DNA of 64,000 bases from Gallaecimonas kandeliae (GTDB lineage Bacteria; Pseudomonadota; Gammaproteobacteria; Enterobacterales; Gallaecimonadaceae), in assembly GCF_030450055.1 (NCBI RefSeq), contig NZ_CP118480.1:3285501-3349500 (forward strand). The letters run 5' to 3'. The stretch's first letter is position 1, and each line of letters begins with the position of its first letter. The position numbers and the translations under genes are program-made. A model generated the notes under the pieces. That model ran no database searches. It saw only the letters and a program-made list of their open reading frames with translations, and had not been told where the DNA came from. This document shows, piece after piece, positions 24,764 to 33,793 of the stretch.

Positions 24764-26725
24764 TCAGGGATTAAGAGGGTAATTTGAGTTCATTCGAATT
24801 ACACCAGATACCCCGCCAGGAGAGTTACCGCATTTCTGATAGAAGTTCGCAGCCAACTTATCAACTTGCGGGCCATTAAATGAAAGTTCGTAAATAATAA
24901 AGCTACCAGAACCATCACTACACTGTCCAGATTCTTCGTGGTATTCCAACGCCGCTTCATTTGAAGGCTGCTCTGGATATAGTGCATTCACCTTGTAAGA
25001 CCTTCCTATTTCCAACACATCACCAGCCGGGGCAATAAAATCCAAGAATGACGTGGGAGAAACACTGAATAGCGATACATGGTTTGCACTACTACTGCTG
25101 AATAGTAGCAAATCATCTTTCGTAGTGATGACGTGATATTCGTTCGGTAAGATGTTATTGCCTTGCTCACCACTGATAGCAAGATAGTTATTGGCATCAG
25201 AAGAAACATAGTGCAAAGTTTTCTTTATCGAAGCTGAATCACCAAGTTCATTACTAACTGTCAATTCAATTTCCAGATCCTTGGTCGTACCAACCGGTAT
25301 CGTGAAATGCGTCACAGCGGCTGAAGGGGATGTAAACTGGATCCCTGCACCAGAAAGATCTCGCCATTGATAATTAATATGCTGACCTTTATTTATGGTG
25401 CTCGATGATGCATCAAGTGTTGGTAGATCACCCTCTCTATATGCCGGGCTTTGGGTCTGGATGACTGGCACTAAACTGTCAGTAACGAGTATTTTCTCGA
25501 CTGGCGTGTAGCTATAGGCACCGCTAGCGGCACTGACTTCTATTTGGGGGGTCCTGTAGTGATATCCCGGCACTAACGGCGAGGCTGGTTCTATGATCAG
25601 ACTGGCACCATTAATGTGCGTGATTACTTCGCTTCTAAGGCTTGCTTCATCTGCAAAGAATGCGGCGCTAACATTGCCAGCAGACTTAATGGGGCGGGAG
25701 AAAATTGCTGTCAGAGAACCGTTCTCAGGGAAGCTTCCAAACTGTTCCTCGTCGAGATAACCGACAAAGTCAAAGTTACTGGCTCTGAAAGCCACTCCCT
25801 CTGGATGACGGTCAGTTGCATGAGACCACAGCGTACCATCTGAGTATGAATCCCAACCGATCTGGTAATTTTTGTCACCAAAAGTAAAATCAATACCGGA
25901 GCCATCACCGCCCAAGCTATTAATGGTTGCGGTGTCCCCCGATGTGGATTTTATTTCCATACTGCCATGAGTAGGAAATTCTCCCAGATAACCTGACCAA
26001 GGGCTAGTTTGTGTAAAGCTATAATCAGTTCCTATTGATGCATCTCTAACGGTGCCACCAGCGGCCATTGTATAAATAGCATTCTTGTAGTCCTCTTCTT
26101 TCTCTACTGAGAAATTATTGATACTCAACAGAGCCAGATTACCGGATGAAATTACCAGACCATCTTTATCGGATACGGAAGTCACACGTGAAATAGAAGT
26201 ACTTGCCACGTTAAACTCTAATAATCCGGACAAAACAATGTTACCAGATGTAATGACAGCCTGTGACATATCAAACTGGCCACTGGCGTTCTTACCCTGG
26301 CTGTCAGAGCTGTCCAGAGTGATTTTCATAGTCCCATCGGCGGTATCGTCAAGCGACTTCAAGTAACAACCTTGAAAACTGAATATCAAGCTGTCACCGG
26401 CTGAAAGCTTCCCGTCAGCATCTGCATCTTGATGGGTCCAAGAAAAAAATCCACCATTGCTGCAATCACTCTTACCATCTGAAGCCGAGCTTGCACTTAC
26501 AGTGAGAAGATTTTGAACAAGCAGCCCCGTCTCCAACATGCTCTCCGATGTAGAGAAAGCACTAACTGAAACGTCCTCAGCCACATTTTTAAAATCGTTA
26601 GTGATAGGAAGAGGGATTGAGGCATTACCTGAGTTCGAATCGCTACCGCCACCACCGCAAGCTGTTATTAAAAGTGAAGTCGCAATAGATGCCAGTCTGA
26701 AAAAACGGGAAAAGGCGCCATTCAT
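24764..26725 (-). CDS. large surface lipoprotein of unknown function, AT-richer than its surroundings
   Basis: A 653-residue predicted lipoprotein: signal with lipobox LITAC, then a Gly/Ser-rich tether (GGGGSDSNSGN). No enzyme motif is seen. The C-terminal third contains an Ig-like stretch (GQHINYQWRDLSGAGIQF... LEIELTVSNELGDSASI) that resembles a PKD or Ig-fold domain, and another Ig-like stretch around GSLTAIFSRPIKSAGNVSAAF. Codon use and base composition are clearly more AT-rich than neighbours, with A/T third positions frequent, suggesting recent acquisition. It stands alone between a terminator and a 263-bp AT-rich gap. Confidence 0.75.
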   Translation of the reverse strand: MNGAFSRFFRLASIATSLLITACGGGGSDSNSGNASIPLPITNDFKNVAEDVSVSAFSTSESMLETGLLVQNLLTVSASSASDGKSDCSNGGFFSWTHQDADADGKLSAGDSLIFSFQGCYLKSLDDTADGTMKITLDSSDSQGKNASGQFDMSQAVITSGNIVLSGLLEFNVASTSISRVTSVSDKDGLVISSGNLALLSINNFSVEKEEDYKNAIYTMAAGGTVRDASIGTDYSFTQTSPWSGYLGEFPTHGSMEIKSTSGDTATINSLGGDGSGIDFTFGDKNYQIGWDSYSDGTLWSHATDRHPEGVAFRASNFDFVGYLDEEQFGSFPENGSLTAIFSRPIKSAGNVSAAFFADEASLRSEVITHINGASLIIEPASPLVPGYHYRTPQIEVSAASGAYSYTPVEKILVTDSLVPVIQTQSPAYREGDLPTLDASSSTINKGQHINYQWRDLSGAGIQFTSPSAAVTHFTIPVGTTKDLEIELTVSNELGDSASIKKTLHYVSSDANNYLAISGEQGNNILPNEYHVITTKDDLLLFSSSSANHVSLFSVSPTSFLDFIAPAGDVLEIGRSYKVNALYPEQPSNEAALEYHEESGQCSDGSGSFIIYELSFNGPQVDKLAANFYQKCGNSPGGVSGVIRMNSNYPLNP

Positions 26726-26988
26726 GGCAAGTATTCCTTTTAATTAAGATGGATTTCTGAGTCTTTCCTCGCTCTCAAGAGCCAGGAGCACTCCAACAAC
26801 CTAAATAGTGTGCAATAGGAGCAGCAATGCTGGCAATATTTCAGAGATTGAATTGAGTGGCGTCATCGGCACGATCTCATGTGAAATCCGCTCAACAGAA
26901 GCCATCTGACAACTACGACGAATTGGCGACAGGCAACCCAAGCCGGCCATAGACCAACCACTACCCAAGTTGCCCGACAGGGAAAAAC

Positions 26989-27579
26989 CTAATCCGACTC
27001 CCTCTCCCGCAATATGGCTTCCAAACTGACTTTGGGGCAGACGGCGTTGTTGATGTAGTCCAGCAGGCTGGTGGCGCTGCGGCGGATCAGGCTTTCCATG
27101 GCCGGGTCCTGGCAGTGGCCTTCCTTGTCGAACACCTGCTGCACATGGGGGATGGAGACCGCCAGCGGCAGGGGCACGGCGCCGACGTGGGCGCAGATGG
27201 CCCGCAGTTGTTCACTGGACTTGATGGCGCCTATGGTGCCGGCGGCCACCCCCAGTATGGAGATGGGCTTGCCGGCCAGCTTGCTGGGAAAGCCCAGGTT
27301 GTCGATCGCCAGCTTCATGGGGCTGCTGATGCCGCCGTGGTATTCGGGGGAGGCCAGCAGCACCCCTGTGGCCTGGCTGACCGTGTCTTGGAACTGTTTG
27401 ATGGCCTCCGGCTTCCTGGCCGGCAGGCCGGGCAGCGGCATATCCAGTTCTTCGAGGTGGATGGAGGTGACCTCCACATCGGGGGTTTTCTTCAATTCGT
27501 CTATGGCCACCGCCAGGGCCATGTTGCTGTAGTTGCCCGGCCTGACGCTGCCGCAGATGGTGACGATATGGATGGCCAT
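26989..27579 (-). CDS. NADPH-dependent FMN reductase family protein
   Basis: A 196-residue flavodoxin-like flavoprotein (ArsH/ChrR/SsuE superfamily). The FMN phosphate loop is GSVRPGNYSNMA near residues 10-21 and the second flavin loop is SPEYHGGISSPMKLAIDNLG. It probably reduces FMN, quinones or azo/chromate compounds with NADPH; no specific partner is encoded nearby. A GGGG run precedes the start. Downstream of it, 263 bp without a recognisable feature lead to the lipoprotein gene. Confidence 0.9.
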   Translation of the reverse strand: MAIHIVTICGSVRPGNYSNMALAVAIDELKKTPDVEVTSIHLEELDMPLPGLPARKPEAIKQFQDTVSQATGVLLASPEYHGGISSPMKLAIDNLGFPSKLAGKPISILGVAAGTIGAIKSSEQLRAICAHVGAVPLPLAVSIPHVQQVFDKEGHCQDPAMESLIRRSATSLLDYINNAVCPKVSLEAILRERESD

Positions 27580-27687
27580 GTTTTTATCCCCTTGCAGTCA
27601 CTGGCGGCAGGGAAGAAGCCAAGCACTCCCCTGCCAAGTCCAGCAAGTGTAGCAGCCGCTCACGGCAGGCCGCTGGGAGGGCCTGGG

Positions 27688-28032
27688 TCAGTGCGCCGAC
27701 TCCAGTGCTTCCTCTTCCTTCTCGGCCAGGGTCATGACGTCCTCAACCGAGAAATCGGTGCGGCCGGCGAACAGGGCTCGGCCCAGTTGGCGGCGGCAGC
27801 TCTCCCAGGTGGCGCTGGTCTCCCCCGTCACATGGAGGAAGTCCCGCTTTTCGCAGAAAAGGGCATAGGCCAGGTAACGGTGGTTGGGCAACTTGCCCTG
27901 GGATTTCTTGAGGGCCCAGTCCACTTGGGCCGGGGTGTAGTAGGGCAGGCAATTGAACTGCCTGATCAGTAGCCTGGGGGTAGCCCTCAGCAGGCGACGG
28001 GCCCGCATGGACTGGAAGATGTCCCTTAACAT
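27688..28032 (-). CDS. conserved small protein of unknown function
   Basis: A 114-residue basic protein (MLRDIFQSMRARRLLRATP...) with an acidic C-terminal tail (EKEEEALESAH). No motif or membrane segment is clear. AGGA lies 7 nt before ATG 28032, and base composition matches core genes. It follows the PLDc_N-type small gene by 24 bp on the same strand, so the two are probably co-transcribed. Confidence 0.7.
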   Translation of the reverse strand: MLRDIFQSMRARRLLRATPRLLIRQFNCLPYYTPAQVDWALKKSQGKLPNHRYLAYALFCEKRDFLHVTGETSATWESCRRQLGRALFAGRTDFSVEDVMTLAEKEEEALESAH

Positions 28033-28056
28033 ATTGACGTCCTTTGTCAGATGTTT

Positions 28057-28227
28057 CTATTTACGGCCAGGGCCGGCGAAGAACCAGATGATCAGCCCCA
28101 GCAAGGGTAGTATCAGGATCACCAGGATCCAAAGCAACTTCTCGACCGGTTTGGCGCCGCTCTTGAGCACCTGCACTATGGCATAGATGTCGAGGATGAG
28201 GACGATAAGCCCGAACAGGGTCTTCAT
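28057..28227 (-). CDS. small membrane protein with PLDc_N (phospholipase D nuclease N-terminal-like) domain
   Basis: A 56-residue protein with two membrane segments and the family pattern: LFGLIVLILDIYAIVQVLKS, then KLLWILVILILPLLGLIIWF, ending GPGRK. The conserved W-I-L-V-I-x-x-P-x-x-G-x-I-x-W signature is clear. GGAG lies 5 nt before ATG 28227. Free-standing PLDc_N proteins are common small membrane proteins of unknown role, found also as the N-terminus of cardiolipin synthases. Confidence 0.88.
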   Translation of the reverse strand: MKTLFGLIVLILDIYAIVQVLKSGAKPVEKLLWILVILILPLLGLIIWFFAGPGRK

Positions 28228-28316
28228 AGGCACTCCGTTGTCCCGATGACGCTCTCAGTCTAGCCCAAGGTGCCAGCCTTGTGGCGCCATGCCAAGCCCC
28301 CAGCTCCAGATGCTAC

Positions 28317-28339
28317 AAAAAACCCCGCCGAAGCGGGGT
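28317..28339 (-). terminator. intrinsic terminator of acnA
   Basis: Stem CCCCGC/GCGGGG with a 4-nt loop, followed on the leftward strand by T6. It lies 5 bp after the acnA stop codon. Confidence 0.92.
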
Positions 28340-28343
28340 CCTG

Positions 28344-31007
28344 TCATTGGCCTATCATGCCGCGCAGCACATGATGCAGTATGCCGCCGCTCTTGAGGTA
28401 CTCGAGCTCGGTGTTGGTGTCCACCCTGGCCAGCACGGCCTGTTCCTGCCTGCTGCCGTCTGGCCGTTCGATCACCAGCTTCAGGCTGGACCTGGGCTTG
28501 AGGGAGGCCAGGCCGAGCAGGCTCAGCTTCTCGTCGCCGGTGAGACCCAGGCTCTCCTTGGAGACGCCGTCCGGGAACTGCACCGGCAGCACCCCCATGC
28601 CCACCAGGTTTGAGCGGTGGATACGCTCGAAGCTCTGGGCCAGCACCGCCTTGATGCCTTGCAAGGTGGTGCCCTTGGCCGCCCAGTCGCGGCTGGAGCC
28701 GGTGCCGTACTCCTTGCCCGCTACCACCACCAGGGGAATGCCCTCGGCTTGGTAACGCATGGCCGCGTCATAGATGGCCATCTGTTCGCCGCTGGGCACA
28801 TGGCGGGTATAACCGCCCTCCACCCCGTCCAACATCTGGTTCTTGATGCGGATATTGGCGAAGGTGCCGCGCATCATCACCTGGTGGTTGCCGCGGCGCG
28901 AACCGTAGGAGTTGAAGTCCCTCGGCGCCACCCCGTGCTCCTGTAGGTAGCGGCCGGCCGGGCTGTCGGCCTTGATGTTGCCGGCCGGGGAGATGTGGTC
29001 TGTGGTGATGGAATCCCCGAACAGGGCCAGGATGCGGGCACCCTGGATGTCCTCCAGAGGCTTGACCGGTTCGGTAATGTGCTCGAAGTAAGGCGGGTTC
29101 TGCACATAGGTGGAGTCGCCGGCCCAGCCGTAGGTCTTGCCGGGGCTGACCTGGATGGCCTGCCAGTCGGCGTCACCTAGAAAGACCTCGGCGTATTCCT
29201 TCTGGAACATGCCTTCGTCCACCAGCCGCACCACCTGCTGTATTTCCTCCGAGCTCGGCCAGATGTCCTTGAGGAAGACGGGCTTGCCGTCCAGGTCCTC
29301 GCCCAGGGGCTCGGCCTGGAGGTCGATACGGGTGGTGCCGGCCAGGGCGAAAGCCACCACCAGCGGCGGCGAAGCCAGCCAGTTGGCCTTGACCAGGGGA
29401 TGGACCCGGCCCTCGAAGTTGCGGTTGCCGGACAGCACAGAGCTGACGGTCAGATCTCCCTCCTCCACCGCCTTGCCTATGGCCTCGGGCAGGGGCCCTG
29501 AGTTACCGATGCAGGTGGTGCAGCCGTAACCCACCAGGTTGAAGCCCAGTTCGTCCAGGTAGTCTTGCAGGCCGGCCTTGGCCAGGTAGTCGGTGACCAC
29601 CTTGGAGCCCGGAGCCAGGGAGGATTTCACCCAGGGCTTGCGCTTGAGGCCCTTCTCCACCGCCTTCTTGGCCACCAGGCCGGCGGCCATCATGACACTG
29701 GGATTGGAGGTATTGGTGCAGGAGGTGATGGCGGCGATCACCACGTCGCCGTGGCAAAGCTGGAAAGCCTCGCCCTGCACCGGCACCCGCAGCTCCTTGT
29801 CGGCGCCACTGAGATCCAGCACGGCGTCTATGGCCTTGCCCAGCTCCGGCAGGGCGACCCTGTCCTGGGGCCGCTTGGGGCCGGCCAGGCTCGGCACTAC
29901 GGCCCCCAGATCCAGTTCCAGGCTGTCGGTGAAATAAGGTTCGGGGGCGGCGGAGTCGCGCCAGAAGCCGTTTTCCTTGGCGTAGGCTTCCACCAACTTC
30001 AAGGTGTGGGGGTCTCGGCCGGACAGCGCCATGTAGCGCAACGTCTCACCGTCGATGGGGAAGAAGCCGCAGGTGGCGCCGTACTCCGGGGCCATGTTGG
30101 CGATGGTGGCGCGGTCGGCGAGCGGCAGCTCGTCGAGGCCGGGGCCATAGAATTCCACGAACTTGCCCACCACCCCCTGCTGGCGCAGCATCTGGGTGAC
30201 GGTCAGCACCAGGTCGGTGGCGGTGGTGCCTTCCTTGAGCCTGCCGGTGAGCCGGAAGCCCACCACCTCGGGAATGAGCATGGAGATGGGCTGGCCCAGC
30301 ATGGCCGCCTCCGCTTCTATGCCGCCCACGCCCCAGCCCAGCACGCCCAGGCCGTTGATCATGGTGGTGTGTGAATCGGTACCGACCAGGGTGTCGGGAT
30401 AGGCCTGGCCGTCCTGGCTCCACACCGCCTTGCCCAGGTATTCGAGGTTCACCTGGTGGCAGATGCCGGTGCCGGGCGGCACGACGCGGAAGTTGTCGAA
30501 GGCCTGCTGGCCCCAGCGCAGGAACTGGTAACGTTCCTGGTTGCGCTCCATCTCGATTTTGACGTTGTCGGCAAAGGCATGGGAACTGGCGAAGCTGTCC
30601 ACCATCACAGAGTGGTCTATGACGAGATCCACGGCGGACAGGGGATTGATGCGTTCGGGGTCACCACCGGCCTTGGCCATGGCGTCGCGCATGGCGGCCA
30701 AGTCCACCACGGCCGGCACACCTGTGAAGTCCTGCATCAGCACCCGGGCCGGCCTGTATTGGATCTCCCGGTCGGAGCGCCTGGCCTTGGTCCAATCCAG
30801 CAACGCCTGGATGTCGTCCTTGGTGACGCTGTCGCCGTCCTCATGGCGCAGCAGGTTTTCCAGCAGCACCTTCATGGAGAAAGGCAGCCGGGACACCTCG
30901 CCGAGGTGTTCGACTGCCGCCAGCTTGAAGTAGTCATAGGACTGGCCATCGACCGACAGGGTGCTGCGGGCCTTGAAGCTGTCCTTTGAGGTTTGAGCCT
31001 TGCTCAC
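28344..31007 (-). CDS. acnA: aconitate hydratase A
   Basis: An 887-residue AcnA-type aconitase (citrate/isocitrate interconversion in the TCA cycle), full family length. The three [4Fe-4S] cysteines are in [11 protein letters not shown] and [14 protein letters not shown]. Other family marks are [20 protein letters not shown] near the N-terminus, [21 protein letters not shown] and the C-terminal swivel domain with [23 protein letters not shown]. It is monocistronic, with a terminator immediately after the stop. AcnA-type enzymes are usually the oxidative-stress-resistant aconitase. Confidence 0.97.
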   Translation of the reverse strand: MSKAQTSKDSFKARSTLSVDGQSYDYFKLAAVEHLGEVSRLPFSMKVLLENLLRHEDGDSVTKDDIQALLDWTKARRSDREIQYRPARVLMQDFTGVPAVVDLAAMRDAMAKAGGDPERINPLSAVDLVIDHSVMVDSFASSHAFADNVKIEMERNQERYQFLRWGQQAFDNFRVVPPGTGICHQVNLEYLGKAVWSQDGQAYPDTLVGTDSHTTMINGLGVLGWGVGGIEAEAAMLGQPISMLIPEVVGFRLTGRLKEGTTATDLVLTVTQMLRQQGVVGKFVEFYGPGLDELPLADRATIANMAPEYGATCGFFPIDGETLRYMALSGRDPHTLKLVEAYAKENGFWRDSAAPEPYFTDSLELDLGAVVPSLAGPKRPQDRVALPELGKAIDAVLDLSGADKELRVPVQGEAFQLCHGDVVIAAITSCTNTSNPSVMMAAGLVAKKAVEKGLKRKPWVKSSLAPGSKVVTDYLAKAGLQDYLDELGFNLVGYGCTTCIGNSGPLPEAIGKAVEEGDLTVSSVLSGNRNFEGRVHPLVKANWLASPPLVVAFALAGTTRIDLQAEPLGEDLDGKPVFLKDIWPSSEEIQQVVRLVDEGMFQKEYAEVFLGDADWQAIQVSPGKTYGWAGDSTYVQNPPYFEHITEPVKPLEDIQGARILALFGDSITTDHISPAGNIKADSPAGRYLQEHGVAPRDFNSYGSRRGNHQVMMRGTFANIRIKNQMLDGVEGGYTRHVPSGEQMAIYDAAMRYQAEGIPLVVVAGKEYGTGSSRDWAAKGTTLQGIKAVLAQSFERIHRSNLVGMGVLPVQFPDGVSKESLGLTGDEKLSLLGLASLKPRSSLKLVIERPDGSRQEQAVLARVDTNTELEYLKSGGILHHVLRGMIGQ

Positions 31008-31109
31008 AACGTGCTCCTTGACGCTTTTTTATCCTGCCATCAATGCTAGCACCCCTTTTAATGGCAAGAAAACCGTCTATCAGAGCAACTCTTTATCGAA
31101 TATTTCGAA

Positions 31110-31205
31110 TCAATGGAGCAGCCAGCGCAGCCCGAAAGCCACCACCGAGAGGGCCAGCAGGCCCCCCAGGTAAAGACCCACAAACCAGAGCCCTTTCTTG
31201 ACCAT
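31110..31205 (-). CDS. DUF2474-type small subunit-like protein of the CIO/bd oxidase operon
   Basis: A 31-residue single-pass membrane protein: MVKKGLWFVGLYLGG, then a hydrophobic LLALSVVAFGLRWLLH. The ATG overlaps the cydB stop codon (TGATG), so translation is coupled. Its place directly after cydB and its length match the small DUF2474 proteins that follow cyanide-insensitive-type bd oxidase genes, and it is analogous in position to CydX. It likely stabilises or assembles the oxidase. Confidence 0.85.
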   Translation of the reverse strand: MVKKGLWFVGLYLGGLLALSVVAFGLRWLLH

Positions 31206-32158
31206 CAGTAACCCTCCTCATAGTCGTGGACCTTGCCGCGGAAGATGCGGTAACCCCAGAGGGTGTACCCGAGGATCAGCGGCACGAAGATCAGCACACC
31301 GGGCAGCATGAACTTGAGGCTCTGCACGGGGGCGGCGGCCTCGAAGAGGTTGAGGCGGCCCGGCACCAGCTGCGGGAAGAGCCCCACCACCAGGCCCAGG
31401 AAGCCCATCACGAACAGCAATACGGCGCAGAAGAAGGGCACCACTTCGGAGCGCTTCAGTGATTGCCAGAGCACCAGGGCTATGGCCGCCGTCAGCAGCG
31501 GTATGGGCCAGAGCCAGCCGAGGTTGCCGAGCCAGCGTTCCTGCACCGCCGGCACGGCCAGGAAGTTCCAGAGGCTCACCGCCACCATGGCCAGCATCAC
31601 CGCCACCAGCAGCGGTTTGCACAGGGCCTTGGCCCGCAGTTGCAGATCGGCCCGGGTCTTGACCACCAGGTAGCTGGCCCCCAGCAGGGCGTAGCCGGCC
31701 ATGACGGCGAAGGCGGTCAGCACGCTGAAGGGGGTCAACAGCGTCTCGCCGCCGCTTTCCACCAGGCAGCCCAGCATCAGCCCCTGGCAGAAGGCCGCCA
31801 CCGAGGAGCCGAGGCCAAAGGCCAGATCCCACCAGCGCCTCGAGCTCTTGGCCTTGAAGCGGTACTCGAAGGCGATGCCGCGGAAGATGAGGGCCACCAG
31901 CATCAGCACTATGGGCAGGTAGAGGATGGGCAGCAGGGTGGCGTAGGCCAGGGGGAAGGCCCCCATCAGGATCACGCCGCCGAACACCAGCCAGGTCTCG
32001 TTGCCGTCCCAGACGTGGGACACGGAGCGCATCATCAGGTCACGGTCGTGCTGCTCGGGGAAGAGCGGGAAGAGGATGCCGAGCCCCAGGTCGAAGCCGT
32101 CCAGCACCACGTACATCAGGATGGCGAAGCCGAGCAACAGGAAATAAAAGAGTTCCAT
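31205..32158 (-). CDS. cydB: cytochrome bd-type quinol oxidase subunit II (CioB/CydB)
   Basis: A 317-residue, eight-helix inner-membrane subunit. Family marks are YVVLDGFDLGLGILFP, HVWDGNETWLVFGG, LPIVLMLVALIFRGIAFEYRFK and the closing SLKFMLPGVLIFVPLILGYT. It pairs with subunit I in the quinol:O2 oxidoreductase that needs no proton pumping. It is shorter than E. coli CydB (379), in line with the CIO branch. Start overlaps the cydA stop. Confidence 0.95.
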   Translation of the reverse strand: MELFYFLLLGFAILMYVVLDGFDLGLGILFPLFPEQHDRDLMMRSVSHVWDGNETWLVFGGVILMGAFPLAYATLLPILYLPIVLMLVALIFRGIAFEYRFKAKSSRRWWDLAFGLGSSVAAFCQGLMLGCLVESGGETLLTPFSVLTAFAVMAGYALLGASYLVVKTRADLQLRAKALCKPLLVAVMLAMVAVSLWNFLAVPAVQERWLGNLGWLWPIPLLTAAIALVLWQSLKRSEVVPFFCAVLLFVMGFLGLVVGLFPQLVPGRLNLFEAAAPVQSLKFMLPGVLIFVPLILGYTLWGYRIFRGKVHDYEEGY

Positions 32159-33552
32159 CAGAAGCCCTCCCGCTTCAGTTCACGGACCCAGTTCAGGGCA
32201 TAACCGGGCGCCTCCATGCCGATCAGCTGTTTCTCCAGCTTGGCCATGTCGGGCGGCCCCTTGCGGATGAGCTTGCGGTAGAAGTGCAGGAAGGCCCAGG
32301 CCAGCAGCAGGTAGGTAGCCGCGAAGAGGCCGAAGGACAGCAGCACCCTTTCCGCCGGCAGCTTGGACACCACCTGTTCGGTGCGCACCAGGCCGTTGAC
32401 CAGCCAGGGCTGGCGGCCGATCTCCACCACGTACCAGCCGGCCAGGGTGGCGATGAGCCCCACCGGCGTCATCCAGGTCAGTACCCTCAAGGTCAGGCGG
32501 TCCTCCCAGAGCTTGCCGCCGCGGCGCCGCCAGTTGGCCCAGAAGGCCATGGCGATCATCAGCAGGCCCAGGCCCACCATGACCCGGAAGCTGAAGAACA
32601 CCGGTTTGACCGGGGGCCTGTCCTGGGGCGGCACCGATTTCAGCCCCTGCAGCTCGCCGTCCAGGCTGTGGGTGAGGATGATGGAAGCCAGGTGCGGCAC
32701 CTCCAGTTCGAAGCGGTTGCTTTCGGTTTTCTCGTCGGGCCAGGCGAAGAGGCGCAGGCCGGCGCTCTTTTCGGTGGCCGGCCAGATCCCCTCCATGGCC
32801 GCCAGCTTGATGGGTTGGTGTTCCTTGACGGCGAGGCCGTGCTCGTCACCCACCCAGGCCTGCAGCGGCGCCAGCACCAGCACCAGCCAGAGGGCGGTGG
32901 ACAGGCCGCGCTTGGCGAACTCCTTGTCCCTGCCCTGGCGCAGGTACCAGGCGCTGATCCCCGCCACCAGGAAGCCGGCGGTGAGGAAGGTGGCCAGCAG
33001 CATGTGGGCCAGGCGGTAGGGAAAACTGGGGTTGAAGATCACCTTGACCCAGTCCACGGGCACGTACTGGCCGTTGACGAATTCGTAGCCGGCGGGGGTC
33101 TGCATCCAGGAGTTGGCCGCCAGTATCCAGAAGGCGGAGATGACGGTGCCCAGGGCCACCACCAGGGTCGCGAAGAAGTGCAGCTTCTCACCCACCCGCT
33201 GCCAGCCGAACAGCATGACACCCAGGAAGCCCGCCTCGAGGAAGAAGGCGGTCAGCACCTCGTAGGTCATCAAGGGCCCCAGCACAGGGCCCACCAGATG
33301 GGAAAACTCGCTGAAGTTGGTGCCGAACTCATAGGACAGCACTATGCCGGTCACCACCCCCGAGCCGAAGGTGATGGCGAAGGGTTTGATCCAGAACTTG
33401 GCCAGTTGCAGGTAGCGCGGGTCCCGGGTCTTGAGCCAAAGGCCCTCCCAGGTCGCTATCAATACCGCCAGGCCTATGGTCATGGTGGGGAAGAGGATAT
33501 GGAAACTGACGGTCCAGGCGAACTGGAGCCGCGACAACAGCGCCACGTCCAT
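32158..33552 (-). CDS. cydA: cytochrome bd-type quinol oxidase subunit I (CioA/CydA)
   Basis: A 464-residue haem-carrying subunit. His18 in SFHILFP is the usual haem b595 ligand; [35 protein letters not shown] holds the conserved glutamates; His and Met ligands of haem b558 are expected further on. The quinol loop lacks the C-terminal insertion of E. coli CydA, so it belongs to the short-Q-loop, CIO type, often relatively cyanide-insensitive. A GGAGG ribosome site lies inside the end of the 30-codon gene just upstream. The operon is small ORF-cydA-cydB-DUF2474. Confidence 0.95.
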   Translation of the reverse strand: MDVALLSRLQFAWTVSFHILFPTMTIGLAVLIATWEGLWLKTRDPRYLQLAKFWIKPFAITFGSGVVTGIVLSYEFGTNFSEFSHLVGPVLGPLMTYEVLTAFFLEAGFLGVMLFGWQRVGEKLHFFATLVVALGTVISAFWILAANSWMQTPAGYEFVNGQYVPVDWVKVIFNPSFPYRLAHMLLATFLTAGFLVAGISAWYLRQGRDKEFAKRGLSTALWLVLVLAPLQAWVGDEHGLAVKEHQPIKLAAMEGIWPATEKSAGLRLFAWPDEKTESNRFELEVPHLASIILTHSLDGELQGLKSVPPQDRPPVKPVFFSFRVMVGLGLLMIAMAFWANWRRRGGKLWEDRLTLRVLTWMTPVGLIATLAGWYVVEIGRQPWLVNGLVRTEQVVSKLPAERVLLSFGLFAATYLLLAWAFLHFYRKLIRKGPPDMAKLEKQLIGMEAPGYALNWVRELKREGF

Positions 33553-33555
33553 GCT

Positions 33556-33648
33556 TTACCTCCGTAGCCAGCGGCTGAGCACCCAGGGCAGGGCCGCCAG
33601 CGACAAACAACTCAAGAGGAATACGGCGTCGGGAATAAGTTGGCTCAT
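33556..33648 (-). CDS. 30-residue membrane peptide at the head of the bd oxidase operon
   Basis: A 30-codon frame: MSQLIPDAVFLLSCLSLAAL, then PWVLSRWLRR. It has one hydrophobic segment and a positively charged end, and AGGAG lies 7 nt before its ATG. Its stop is 3 nt before the cydA start and its last codons contain the cydA ribosome site, so translation of cydA is probably coupled to it. It could be an extra oxidase subunit (in size like the 29-residue CydH/CydY of E. coli bd-I, without clear sequence similarity) or a translated leader. Confidence 0.6.
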   Translation of the reverse strand: MSQLIPDAVFLLSCLSLAALPWVLSRWLRR

Positions 33649-33753
33649 GGTCCACTCCTTGCAGAAACAACGTGCCAACTTTTTGCAAAGGCCGCGCCAA
33701 TCGCGCCAGGCCTTGATCCACCGCAATTTCAGGGGCTAAGCTGCCCACAAATC

Positions 33754-33793
33754 GTCAACGGCGTTGACGATAAGGAGAAGGAAACTGTCAACG
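33754..33793. promoter_or_regulatory. GTCAACG repeats before the two-component operon
   Basis: GTCAACG (33754-33760), one spacer base, CGTTGAC (33762-33768) is a perfect 15-bp inverted repeat; a third GTCAACG (33787-33793) ends directly at the kinase start codon. It is a candidate operator for the operon or for the short gap to the divergent oxidase operon. The binding protein is unknown. Confidence 0.55.

Noticed and set aside
26811-26821. Shared 11-mer TGCAATAGGAG at 26811 and 63307, both next to AT-rich segments
   Set aside because: An 11-bp match in 64 kb is not strong evidence of an attachment site, and no integrase or matching flanks are present.
33649-33700. Sigma-54-like promoter (leftward TTGGCACG ... 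TCTGCA) before the cydA leader gene
   Set aside because: The spacing between the GG and GC elements is 12 rather than 10 and the element is too close to the start codon and its ribosome site. Tempting because an NtrC-type regulator is adjacent, but not supported.
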